This document shows, piece by piece, positions 33,812 to 46,000 of a stretch of DNA of 64,000 nt. The stretch comes from Dryomyza anilis (Eukaryota > Arthropoda > Insecta > Diptera > Dryomyzidae): contig OX638133.1 in NCBI GenBank assembly GCA_951804985.1, positions 73,166,367-73,230,366 on the forward strand, given 5' to 3'. Made by a program: the position numbers and the translations under genes. The first letter of the stretch is position 1. Each line of letters begins with the position of its first letter. The notes beneath the pieces were generated by a model. The model searched no databases, was not told the origin of the DNA, and saw only the letters and a list, made by a program, of their open reading frames with translations.

Positions 33812-34587
33812 TTATTTTATAGATTAAAAATATATATATGAAATGTTACATATGATCGAAAAGTATTAAACATATCGCATACTCTATAGTTTTTCTTTAA
33901 GTGAAGTCCAAAAACTGTAAAGTTGCACTATACACATGTTGCACTTAATATGTTGCTAAGTTTCAATAAACAACAGAAAACAAAAAATATATCAAAATTT
34001 GCTGCGTCATGCTGACACAAAAATTAAAAACCGCTATCTTGCTTTATCATAGTAATTTGCACCCAAATCAGTTAATAATAGAAGTCCACATGTGAACACA
34101 TCAATTTATCAATTTTTTACTGTATGTATTGCGGTTTACCTTTAATACGAGTTTAAGTAATTAATATATTTAAATTGTATAGAATTTTTGAGTGCAATCA
34201 CATAATATGATTTATTTCAGTTTGTAATGCACCCATCTGGGATATAAAAATAATTAAAATATGCTTTTTATTTTTATTATTAATATAAATAAAGTTCATA
34301 GCAAAATTTAAATATTCAGGTCAATTCTGAATTAGAATTCAATATTTGTTTCTTCAAATATAATTTGTGGGAATATGTAATTATTTAGATACTTTATAAT
34401 TTTAGAATTTTGCTTAAATACAAAAAATTATTCAACTTTTCGCCAAAAAAAAACATAATATACACTATATATGGGCATTTCCTGGGGTTCCGGACGGGCT
34501 ATTTGTACGCTTAAATCTTTAATATCTCAAAGGAAAATTAATGAATTTACTTGATTTTTGTTTGTGTATGTAGTATTTAAATAGAAC

Positions 34588-34990
34588 TACCCAGTCTGCC
34601 ATGTCTCGGAGACCTTCGATGCCTCGAAGATTTCTCAAATAATTTCGATAAAAAAATTCGATCTCGTAGCATTCTCGATTCTAATTTTTGAAAATGTTCG
34701 TACATTTAAATTCTTTGACAAGATACGATATTTAAACATTTTTTAAACCGATATCGCAATATTTTTCTCAGCAATCTCGAACATAGATCATTTTTTTTGT
34801 TCGATACCGTTCCGATTTCGAAAGATTTCTCGTATCGAGAAAATTCCGACAGAACGTTTCGATATCTTCCTACCATCTAGGTCCAATTTGTCGCTCGATA
34901 TCGTTACGAAAATGGGTTCGATATCGTGTAATTTCTCCATATAATCGCATTGATCTCGTAACGATATCGATACGAATGGCATACTGGGTA
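34588..34990. mobile_element. Nested TIR element, TACCCAGTNTGCCAT ends
   Basis: Left TACCCAGTCTGCCAT and right ATGGCATACTGGGTA are inverted. The interior is rich in TCGATATCG-like words. The flanks read AAC on both sides, a possible 3-base target duplication. Sits inside the repeat at 34470-36430. Confidence 0.65.
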
Positions 34991-35456
34991 AACATAGAAT
35001 AGTGGGCGCTTCGGACGAGACAAAAACGGAAGTAAATATCGAGGTTCATATGGATATTCCAAAAAGTCAACGAATTCTGCCAACAAATGATTTTTATGAA
35101 ATATTTAAAAAATAGCAGAAATTATGTGCTTTATTTGTATATTTACACTTTGTTTCTAAAGTTTATAGATTTTCATAATAAATCACAGAAAAAATCCGGA
35201 AGGGACAAAAATTCCGTATTGAAATTATTAGTACAATTTTACTCTAACAATACTTTTCTCGTACAATATATTTTTTTTAATTAACTCTGAACATATCTGA
35301 GACAATTTACTTTATTTTTTTATGTACACTTTGTTCTTAAAGTTTACAGAAATTTCGTAATAAATTCAAGTATTCATTTTTACGAAATGAAAAGTGATGT
35401 ATAATTTAAATTTCCAGATGTTTTTTATTTTTTTTTCATTTGTTTGAAAACCGTTT

Positions 35457-36184
35457 TTATACCCTACACTAAGAGTGAAAGGGTATATTCAGTTTGGTAC
35501 GCCGTTTGTAACACCCAGAAGGAAGCATCTCCGGTATGGAAAAGTATATATGTTCTTGATCAGCATGACCTCCTGAGTCGATTTAACGATGTCCGACTGT
35601 CCGTCTGTCCGTCTGTCTGTCTGTCCGTCTGTCTGTCCGTCTGTCTGTTGAAATCCCTACTACTTTTAAAATAGATAAATGAAACTTATAACTTAGATTA
35701 CTAATATACCTACGCTGTATGTGCGAAAAAATTGGCAAGATCGGTCCATTGTGACCTATGATCCGACCACTTATGTTCAAATACCTCATATAAAATGTAC
35801 ATATAAAGATCAATTTTTATGTATACGTGCTTAGGTAAACTTTTTTGGTCAAATATATATTGACATCATGCTCAAATACATGATAATAATGTTTTCCGAC
35901 GAAAAGACTTGTGGTTCACAAAAAAAAAAAATCGAAATTCGGTACACCTACCCATTTGTGAATATGGGTATCAAATGAATGGAAATTCCTCAGCGATTGA
36001 ATGTTTGTAGTTATTTTCAGGATTCGTATACCCTGGTGACCTATATATCACTTTGAATGGTATTCACACATATGTGTAGGGTTTTTATAGTCGGCTTAGA
36101 CCGACTATAATTTTGATAATCCTAACTATCATAATAACACCTACTTTAAAATTTCCCATGTGATCTAACCTTCCCAACTGGTTT
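35457..36184 (-). repeat. mini-me/INE-1-like element, full length
   Basis: Same ends as 47316-48053 but inverted. It has a (GTCT/GTCC)n microsatellite at 35595-35650, the CGGCTTAGACCGACTATA core near 36092 and the end CCTTCCCAACTGG. Confidence 0.8.
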
Positions 36185-36430
36185 TTTGATAGTTTTTATA
36201 CTGTAGTTTTAAACTTTTGGTACTCAAAGTTCCGGACGGGACAGATTTCAATTAGCTGTCAAAAATTTTCTAGAATTACTAAGAAAATGATGTCTACATT
36301 TTTGGTAATGCTGAGGAAATTGTCCTTTAGAAACAGTGGATTCAAATCTTCAAAAAAAATTCAGTTTACTATGGCAATAAATGTATCTTTTTGGTTCCTG
36401 ACGGGAAATCAAAAACCCTAATACAAAAAT

Positions 36431-38190
36431 CGAAATTTTTCCGTTATTTTAATTTGGATCATTATTTTTAAGCTTTCGAAATAATTATAAATATTACCTG
36501 AAAAAACAGAAAATAAAATTGCAGCAAACATCTTATGTTACATATAACTTTTAAGAATTTCCAGATTTTTAAAAGAGGTATTTTAAATTCAAGATATAGC
36601 AATAAATCATGAAATGAACATCAAAATATTTAGACAAAGTCATTCAATTTATGATTGATAACATTTTATGTTTGCTGCAAAATAATTTTATTTTTAAAAA
36701 TGCAATTTATAAAAAAATAAAAAAATATTTAAAGTTTACTTAAATTTAAGTTTTTCAGAACAATATAAATTAACAATGTTTGTATTTCTTTGTAAATTAC
36801 TTCCAAGGACCACAAGCGATATCCTCTATTCACACTAACTTATTTCTAAACACTACACGCTGCAAAAAAATGGCTCTCCCAAACATAATTTTGCAGGCAT
36901 TAACATGTATGTTTGGAATTTTATGTAAACATAATATTTAATTGACCGATAAATCATTTGTAAACATGGTTGTATTCAGACTTGAACAGAGTTGTAATAA
37001 GCTCTGACTTACATTATAATATCCCGGAAATATTTTAATGTTTCCCCCTAAAATGGAGTATGTTCTAATGGAAACATAATAATTACTACATTCAAATATA
37101 ATAAATATTTGAACCGAAACATAAATATATTCAAAATAAAACATTGAACGACCTGAATATAAATATGTTTCTAGTATGTTTGCATAGAAACATATTTAAA
37201 TATTTTTGGAAAGAAATCCTGAAAATAAAATAAAAACAAAATATTGTTTTTTTTATTAATATTTATTAAAAATCTTTAAACATGCACAGTGGAAATGTAT
37301 AATAATTGAATTCATATACAAATTTTTAAATGCATAAATAAATAATTCGTTTAAAACTGCAAGTACAAGAGACAGCATCAATGAATGCACAATTGCACTG
37401 AATGCACAGGCTCGCTTTATATTTGGTACAGTTACAGTTGGTCTCAGTACAGCACATAGCGTAGGCAAGGAATTCACGGAGGCTTTTGTAACAAAACATG
37501 CCAAATTCTGTTTGAAAATCGAAACACAGATTTTTGTGTGGTTTTTTTTTTACATTAGTTTCAGAAATTATATACTGCACTATATTATACTCCGTTACTA
37601 TTTATACTTTTTGTAAAACAATTTATATATTTATTTAATTTACAAATAACAAAATTATTACCGACGCGAACACGTTTTCTCAACGAACAACAAAAGACAC
37701 GTACGCAGAAAATGCCGATCACCGAGTGTCACCGAGAATACACTTATTAAAATCCAATTTCTTTTTTGTTTGTTTTTAAACATCAATATGTTCAAACGAT
37801 GGCAAAAGATGGCGTAGGTAGAAAATGTTCCACAACGTTGCCAACTTCGTCAGTCCATAAATTATCGAATTAAGACGAGCGTTGCGAACACACGTTGTAT
37901 TTAGATTTGATTAGCATTTTCTGTGTTTCGAAACATAGTTTTAACCAAGTAAATTGCCAAGAAATAGTTTATTCAAAAGCAATTAATATTTTATGTTGGT
38001 ATTGTAACATATTTATGGTAAATTAGACAGATTCTGCTGGACAATATAAAAATGTTTACACTTGAACAAAAATAAATTCAACTTCGATTATAATTTAATT
38101 ACACTTCATTCCTAATACATGTATGGTAATTTCGTATTACTTATTAATTACATTCAAACATATTCAAACAAATCTTATCTATCCGTGTAC
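36431..38190. other. Intergenic repeat-rich DNA
   Basis: AT-rich; ACACGCTGCAAAAAAATGGC at 36856 resembles 56062 (ACACGCTGAAAAAA) and both are followed by similar AAACATAAT-type sequence, so a dispersed element is likely. Apart from the cysteine-rich frame at 37326-37540 I see no gene. Confidence 0.4.
37326..37540 (-). CDS. Candidate cysteine-rich exon, unrecognised
   Basis: On the minus strand an acceptor-like TTTTCAAACAG (ending about 37509) precedes a frame with closely spaced cysteines: FCYKSLREF, then AMCCTETNCNCTKY, LCIQCNC and VSCTCS, ending in a stop at 37326. Composition is more GC-rich than the flanks and codon use is better in this frame than in the overlapping 82-aa frame. No signal peptide exon was identified. 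It may be the last exon of a small secreted peptide gene or a captured fragment inside a repeat. Low confidence. Confidence 0.25.
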
Positions 38191-38197
38191 CAATGTA

Positions 38198-38476
38198 GCC
38201 GCGGTAGCTCAGTGGTTAGTGCGTTGGACTGCGAGCCGAAAGGTCCCCGGTTGAAGCCTGTACTGGGGCTAACAAAATCTTTTCATAGAAACATTTTCGC
38301 GCTACCTCTCGGCAGTAAATGGCAAACCTACGAGAGTAAAACATTGCCTATGAAAATTTCTCACCCGCCGTTCGGATTCGGCAATAAAGTGTAGGTCCCC
38401 CACCACTTTGTGTACAAATATAACATGCACAGCTCAAAATGGTGAGAGTGCTCGGCCTAAGTTCTTATAGGATTGC
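38198..38476 (+). mobile_element. tRNA-derived SINE
   Basis: Head GCCGCGGTAGCTCAGTGGTT (A box), B box GGTTGAAGCCTG, body CTCACCCGCCGTTCGGATTC, end CTAAGTTCTTATAGGATTG. It is the best-preserved head of the four copies in the window. The tail is short or missing. Confidence 0.85.
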
Positions 38477-38535
38477 GGCTACTTCGAATACCTCTTACAA
38501 AATGAATTTTACTTCTGCACTTACTTCATACAAAA

Positions 38536-38720
38536 CGAGTTGGGAAAGTTAGGTCACATGAGGCGGATTTTTATAGTCGGTCGGGCCCGACTTTGGAATA
38601 CCTATGGTGGGGATATTAATGTGGGATATTTAATTGCATACCTTAATTTTATAGTTTTTAATTATGCTGAGCCTCCCCACCCTCAGAATATTATTCACAT
38701 ATCAGAAATTTTCCTCTTAT
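38536..38720 (+). repeat. Distant mini-me-like relic
   Basis: Starts GAGTTGGGAAAGTTAGGTCA and TATAGTCGGTCGGGCCCGAC, a variant of the first 90 bases of 16331-17004. Similarity fades after that. Confidence 0.45.
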
Positions 38721-38879
38721 AACGTAAAAAAATTAAAAAATTGATATAAAAGTATAAAAAACCAATAGAAAAGAAATTAGTAAAATATAATTGGGCGGAC
38801 CACGCCTATATTTAAAATTTTGTAAGGCTAATATTTCATAGATTTGATATTAATAATTTACGGATCAAATTTCCTCTAT

Positions 38880-39540
38880 GAAAACCTGGGAAATAATGAA
38901 AAAAAATGTGCGATGCATTCTCAAAAGTCGCATTATCATTTTCCTCTGAAAAGTTCGATACGGCCTACCAGATGTAGTAGTTCTGTTTCACAGGATTTTT
39001 CACTTTGCTAAGCATGTTACCTTGACGATATGGGTACGTTTACAATGATATGTTTGTGATGTGCAATTCAACTAGTCTTTCTAAACACTTTAGTATGAAG
39101 AACATCATACTAATTTATCGGAAGCTCTTGGATATATGTAACTTCTCTTCCAACATTAAGAATCAAGGCTACTTTAACAAAACGTCTGGAATGAGAAAGT
39201 TATGTCCACATGGCCTAAAGGTTTTCTTTAGACATTGTTGTAATTGAATCATACCTTCCTGTAGCATGGCAGAGTAGATGCCATCCGGCCCAGGTAAAAG
39301 CAACTAAAAGAGGCTACTTTGTATTGAATAGCTTCGTCGAATACAATTGACCTGGCAACCTGCCAGTCATGTTTTATCCCATTAGAATAGTTATTGCGGA
39401 TCCCAAAACTGGGATTACAAAGTGGCTCTATGTAAATTTGATTTCCCGAAAGTGAGTCTCAACTAGGACACTAAGTGCCGCTGTCTTAGACTCAGATACG
39501 AACCATCAGGTCTCTGCAGTGAGTCCAGTCGGGGGCCGTT
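38880..39540 (-). pseudogene. Degenerate non-LTR retrotransposon (Jockey-type) RT fragment
   Basis: Conceptual minus-strand reading, interrupted by stops and frame changes, shows in order: LQRPDGSY (near 39510), VARSIVFDEAI, PGPDGIYSAML (near 39280), an FR-IS-like stretch ending LKCLERLVE (near 39080) and a piece resembling AYRKG...VGRIEL (near 38970). This is the usual order from the linker region into the reverse transcriptase of insect LINEs. No intact frame, 5' or 3' end seen. Confidence 0.7.
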
Positions 39541-40026
39541 CGGTTTCTTTAAAAAAAATTACCAACGGGCTATGTTCAATATTTTTGTTTTGCCCAATAT
39601 TTTTCACATACACACATTTTTTTCTTATACTTTGTCGTATGATTTATATGCTGGCAGCAAAAAAAATCTCAAATCGAGCGTACTCAACGTTTCGTTTGAT
39701 TCATGCATCAAAAATTATAGTCAAAAGATATTCAACCAATATTCAAACGAATTGTAGCCGATATCGTTGTCCACGGGAAATATATGATTCAATCATGTGT
39801 GATCAAACCATGGTCATGTTCGAGAGTTGATCATTGTATTTATACTCGACCAGTTACATGACAAACATGATGTGGCTATGATAAAGTTTTCCCTAATAGC
39901 ATAAATTTATACTTTTAGTATTATATAAATATTTTTTTCAGTTTATTACTTAAAAAGTTTTTATATAAATTATTTAATAAATACATTATAAAAATACAAA
40001 ATGTTCAATAACCTAGTTTTAAATAT

Positions 40027-43000
40027 TCATGTACGAGGTCTCATGCGTAAATGAATGCCATTCTCTGATTTCAATGTTAAGACAACCGAAAGTATTGGAT
40101 CGTATTTGTGAGATGGCGGATAACGTTTGCGTTCCTCTTCGGGCAAACCCATGAAATTCTGTACATATCCATCGCGCGAGACCAACTCGTCGAGCGGCGG
40201 CAATATCTCGAAAGAGCGCACAATTTTTGAGACCACAGTTTTCAGTTCGAGCATAGCGAATTTTTGACCTAAAGAAGATAATAAATTATATAGATTAATT
40301 TAGATTTCAAGAATATCAAAAGTCTGTCTTTACCAATGCAGTTACGTGGACCCGCACTGAAAGGGACATAAGCAAATGGATTAAGTTTCGAGCGTTCATC
40401 CGAATCGAAGCGTTCCGGCCGACAACGATATGGATCCGGGAAATTTTTTTCGTTATAACCCAAGCCCATGATGAAGAGATTAATAGTTGTGTCCTTGGGA
40501 ATTTGAGTACCGTCTATTGATTATTATAAAAATTATCAATCAACAACAAAATTTATATTTTTTTAATAAAAATAATTAAAACTAACTCATGTCATAATCA
40601 CGATCTGCATGACGTCCAATAATGGGTACACTCGGGTATAAACGTTGCGCCTCCTTGATAACTAAGTCTAGATATTTCATCTCGGAGACTTCGGCAAAGG
40701 TTGGGGCGCGCTGCAAATCGGCGCCGAAAATTTGTTGCTGCTCGGCAAAAACTTTTTGCTGTTGAAATTAAATAAAGAATTATTTTAGATGTTGCTAAAA
40801 TTATTTTAATTCGTAGTAACTTGCCTGAATTTCTGGATGACGCGAAAGCATGTAAATGGCGAATGCAATCCCAGATGTTGTGGTGTCATGACCCTGAAAT
40901 ATAAAAATATAAAAATATAAAAATATAAAAATATAAAAATATAAAAATATAAAAATATAAAAATATAAAAATATAAAAATATAAAAATATAAAAATATAA
41001 AAATATAAAAATATAAAAATATAAAAATATAAAAATATAAAAATATAAAAATATAAAAATATAAAAATATAAAAATATAAAAATATAAAAATATAAAAAT
41101 ATAAAAATATAAAAATATAAAAATATAAAAATATAAAAATATAAAAATATAAAAATATAAAAATATAAAAATATAAAAATATAAAAATATAAAAATATAA
41201 AAATATAAAAATATAAAAATATAAAAATATAAAAATATAAAAATATAAAAATATAAAAATATAAAAATATAAAAATATAAAAATATAAAAATATAAAAAT
41301 ATAAAAATATAAAAATATAAAAATATAAAAATATAAAAATATAAAAATATAAAAATATAAAAATATAAAAATATAAAAATATAAAAATATAAAAATATAA
41401 AAATATAAAAATATAAAAATATAAAAATATAAAAATATAAAAATATAAAAATATAAAAATATAAAAATATAAAAATATAAAAATATAAAAATATAAAAAT
41501 ATAAAAATATAAAAATATAAAAATATAAAAATATAAAAATATAAAAATATAAAAATATAAAAATATAAAAATATAAAAATATAAAAATATAAAAATATAA
41601 AAATATAAAAATATAAAAATATAAAAATATAAAAATATAAAAATATAAAAATATAAAAATATAAAAATATAAAAATATAAAAATATAAAAATATAAAAAT
41701 ATAAAAATATAAAAATATAAAAATATAAAAATATAAAAATATAAAAATATAAAAATATAAAAATATAAAAATATAAAAATATAAAAATATAAAAATATAA
41801 AAATATAAAAATATAAAAATATAAAAATATAAAAATATAAAAATATAAAAATATAAAAATATAAAAATATAAAAATATAAAAATATAAAAATATAAAAAT
41901 ATAAAAATATAAAAATATAAAAATATAAAAATATAAAAATATAAAAATATAAAAATATAAAAATATAAAAATATAAAAATATAAAAATATAAAAATATAA
42001 AAATATAAAAATATAAAAATATAAAAATATAAAAATATAAAAATATAAAAATATAAAAATATAAAAATATAAAAATATAAAAATATAAAAATATAAAAAT
42101 ATAAAAATATAAAAATATAAAAATATAAAAATATAAAAATATAAAAATATAAAAATATAAAAATATAAAAATATAAAAATATAAAAATATAAAAATATAA
42201 AAATATAAAAATATAAAAATATAAAAATATAAAAATATAAAAATATAAAAATATAAAAATATAAAAATATAAAAATATAAAAATATAAAAATATAAAAAT
42301 ATAAAAATATAAAAATATAAAAATATAAAAATATAAAAATATAAAAATATAAAAATATAAAAATATAAAAATATAAAAATATAAAAATATAAAAATATAA
42401 AAATATAAAAATATAAAAATATAAAAATATAAAAATATAAAAATATAAAAATATAAAAATATAAAAATATAAAAATATAAAAATATAAAAATATAAAAAT
42501 ATAAAAATATAAAAATATAAAAATATAAAAATATAAAAATATAAAAATATAAAAATATAAAAATATAAAAATATAAAAATATAAAAATATAAAAATATAA
42601 AAATATAAAAATATAAAAATATAAAAATATAAAAATATAAAAATATAAAAATATAAAAATATAAAAATATAAAAATATAAAAATATAAAAATATAAAAAT
42701 ATAAAAATATAAAAATATAAAAATATAAAAATATAAAAATATAAAAATATAAAAATATAAAAATATAAAAATATAAAAATATAAAAATATAAAAATATAA
42801 AAATATAAAAATATAAAAATATAAAAATATAAAAATATAAAAATATAAAAATATAAAAATATAAAAATATAAAAATATAAAAATATAAAAATATAAAAAT
42901 ATAAAAATATAAAAATATAAAAATATAAAAATATAAAAATATAAAAATATAAAAATATAAAAATATAAAAATATAAAAATATAAAAATATAAAAATATAA

Positions 43001-46000
43001 AAATATAAAAATATAAAAATATAAAAATATAAAAATATAAAAATATAAAAATATAAAAATATAAAAATATAAAAATATAAAAATATAAAAATATAAAAAT
43101 ATAAAAATATAAAAATATAAAAATATAAAAATATAAAAATATAAAAATATAAAAATATAAAAATATAAAAATATAAAAATATAAAAATATAAAAATATAA
43201 AAATATAAAAATATAAAAATATAAAAATATAAAAATATAAAAATATGTGCAGTAACTCACCTCGAACATAAAGGTGGAAACTTCTTCGTAAATTTCTTGT
43301 TTCGTCAGCGGGCGTCCATCGATCTTGGCAGTCAACAATGTATCGAGAAAAGCCTGCTTTCGACGTGAATATTCATCAGCTTCGGCATCAGATTCACGGG
43401 CAGCTAAGCGTAGTGCGTTTTGACGTTTTTCAATAATCTTTGAACATAAAATAATAAAACAGACTTAGTAGTACATGTTATTTCCATCAAGTTTTTAACT
43501 TTACACACATCATAGGTGAAATCTTGCAAAATCTTTAAGATTTTTTTGTACTCCTTATAGTCTGGCGCAAATTTATAGAGCGCATTCGAGCGCTTAATCG
43601 GATGGAAAGCGCGCATATTTAAATTATAACACATACTATAAAAATAAGAAATATATAAAATAAATTGAATTCAATTGAAATAACACTCCTACTCTTTAAA
43701 AGCTTTAACCACTTCCGAATCATGATTATCCATAGCATTGATATGAACACCCATAGCAGTATCTGAGATGGTATTTTTTTTTTATATTAAAATAATTTTC
43801 TCCATACCACAAATTATAAATACGCACCACATATAACATCCAGTGTCAAATAGTGCACCATATCTTGAAAATCAAAAATAGTCTCACCCTCCGAAACTTT
43901 GCGTAATTTCTCAATGAATTTCGTTGAGTTGTCATTCATAACATCGTGAAAATCTTGCAGAATTTTAAAATGAAAGGATGGCGTTATCATTTTGCGATGC
44001 TTAAACCATTTGGGACCGAAACTTGTGAGTAGACCCTCGCCCAGCCAGGGATGCAACAATGAATAAATATCGGATTTTTGTATAAACGAGTTGCTGCTTA
44101 ATACAAACTGTAGCAATAAAAAAATTTTGTAATTTTATTTTAATATTTATACATAAATATTTTATATTTAAAAATACCTCCATATCTTTTTCATTTCCCA
44201 CCAATATTGTTGAATAATTCCCAATCCAAAAGCGAATATTTGATTTTCCATGTTCGTACCACCAATTAAATATATTGTTGAGTATTTCTAGAAGATATTT
44301 CAAATTTATTATGAATGTATCTTACAATATACAATTAAAAATACTCAGTTTTTAGTAAAATCAAATTGTAATGAATATGGTAATATACAAAATTACAAGA
44401 AATTTGAGATTCAATATAAGTTGTGAAATTTATACACAATTCCGAATTATAAATTTTTATTTTTTTTTTATTTTACTACAATAATTTGTTTAATATATAA
44501 AACATGAAAACATTGTAACTTCTTGACTTTTTTAACAAGGTATGCTGAGTTGAATGAAGCCATTGACGGATACATTGGGACAAGTTTAACTTGAGATTAA
44601 AGCCCGCTAATTAAACTTCTTGGTCTGACTGGACCAGTAGCGCGATTAACTAATTCCCTATGAACATAAATCGATATCGTTACATACTTCGTTAGAGAAT
44701 TTACTATGATACACCCTAGTGAAATAATCCTGCTGTAAGCTTGGTTAAAGTAAAAAAAAAATAAAAATTGGTTACATTAAAACTGTCGTAACTCTTTCAA
44801 TATATACACCACATGCAGAATGTTAGTTATTGGGAATTGAAAGAACTATTATATTGTGTATCAAAAATTACAAAATAGCTATTCGTATTTTTTTTTGATT
44901 ATTTGACAAAAATATATATTTTTATACAAAAATAGACATTGAAATAAAGCTTTCAAATGCTCTCATAAAACTTGTTACAGGCATAATATCTGATATGTCA
45001 TTTTTCTAACGGTGTTCCATATGTTTGCCACACGTCATTTAAAATGAGTTTAAGTGCGTTTATATGCGAAAATCGTAAAGTAATTTAACTAAATTTTGTT
45101 ATATTAATATGTCAGTCATGTCTTTTCTGTCATTATAGTTGATAAAACTGGCTCATATTTGGTATGGTGGTTAAGAATTGTGATATGTACCATATTACCT
45201 AATATTATCGGTAAATCGGCGTGCCCAAACGCTCTTAAATCGGGTGAAATTCAGTATTTTCGAAACCACTCAACCGATTTTAAAAAATTATAAAGTGTTG
45301 TATAGAGAAAACTTTAATGGTTATGGAGATAAAAATCAGTAAAGTTGAGATTTTTTTCATGATAAATTTTTCAAAAATTGTTAAAAATCCAAAAGTTATC
45401 TGCTTTGTGTGTTAATTGGTTATAAAAGTCGTATACAAATATTTTGATTTCGTGATAAAATTTACAATCTATGTATAAATAAGTAAAGTCTTCAAATATG
45501 AAAACAAAAATGCTTGTTCAAGTCTATATCTTAAAAACTAAACAAGATATTTTTTGGTCGAAGCACATTTTCTTTAGATCTTAATGTATGCTTTTCATAA
45601 CCAATAGACATTTTAAAATCGGATAGCTTTTGGATTTTTTACAATTTTTGAAAAATTGTGTGCCCAAACGCTCTTAAATCGGGTAAAATTCAGTATTTTC
45701 GGAACCACTCAACCGATTTTAAAAATTTTAAAAGTGTTGTATACAGAAAACTTTAGAGAACTTTAGATTTAAAATTGGAGTTTGTAAAGGCTATACAAAT
45801 GAGCAAGAGTGGAAACATTGAAATTTTCAATATTAGGATGACCATAGGTAGATAATAATCATAATATTATTAAAATAAAATTAACTCAATAACTCCCTTT
45901 TTTAAAAAAAAATATATGTTGAAGAATTTTCTTTTTGCTAACAAACTGGTGTTCGGGCTCGTTCACAAATTATTAATAAAAATATAACCTTTACAATTTC

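Larger units (their letters stand above)
34470..36430 (-). repeat. CCCGTCCGG-module family, copy 3, with nested insertions
   Basis: Begins ATATGGGCATTTCCTGGGGT and runs on the minus strand to 'aaaaatcgaaatttttccgt'. It is split by a TIR element (34588-34990) and by a mini-me-like element (35457-36184). Joined across these, it follows the order of 51815-52530 and 4030-4895. Confidence 0.6.

Noticed and set aside
38198..38270. Possible tRNA gene
   Set aside because: A and B boxes are present but the cloverleaf is not kept and the same head is followed by the same 200-base body in four places: it is a SINE.
24749..43246. CRISPR array or telomere/centromere repeat
   Set aside because: There are no spacers, the unit is not TTAGG-like, and both arrays are bounded by exons of a P450 gene.
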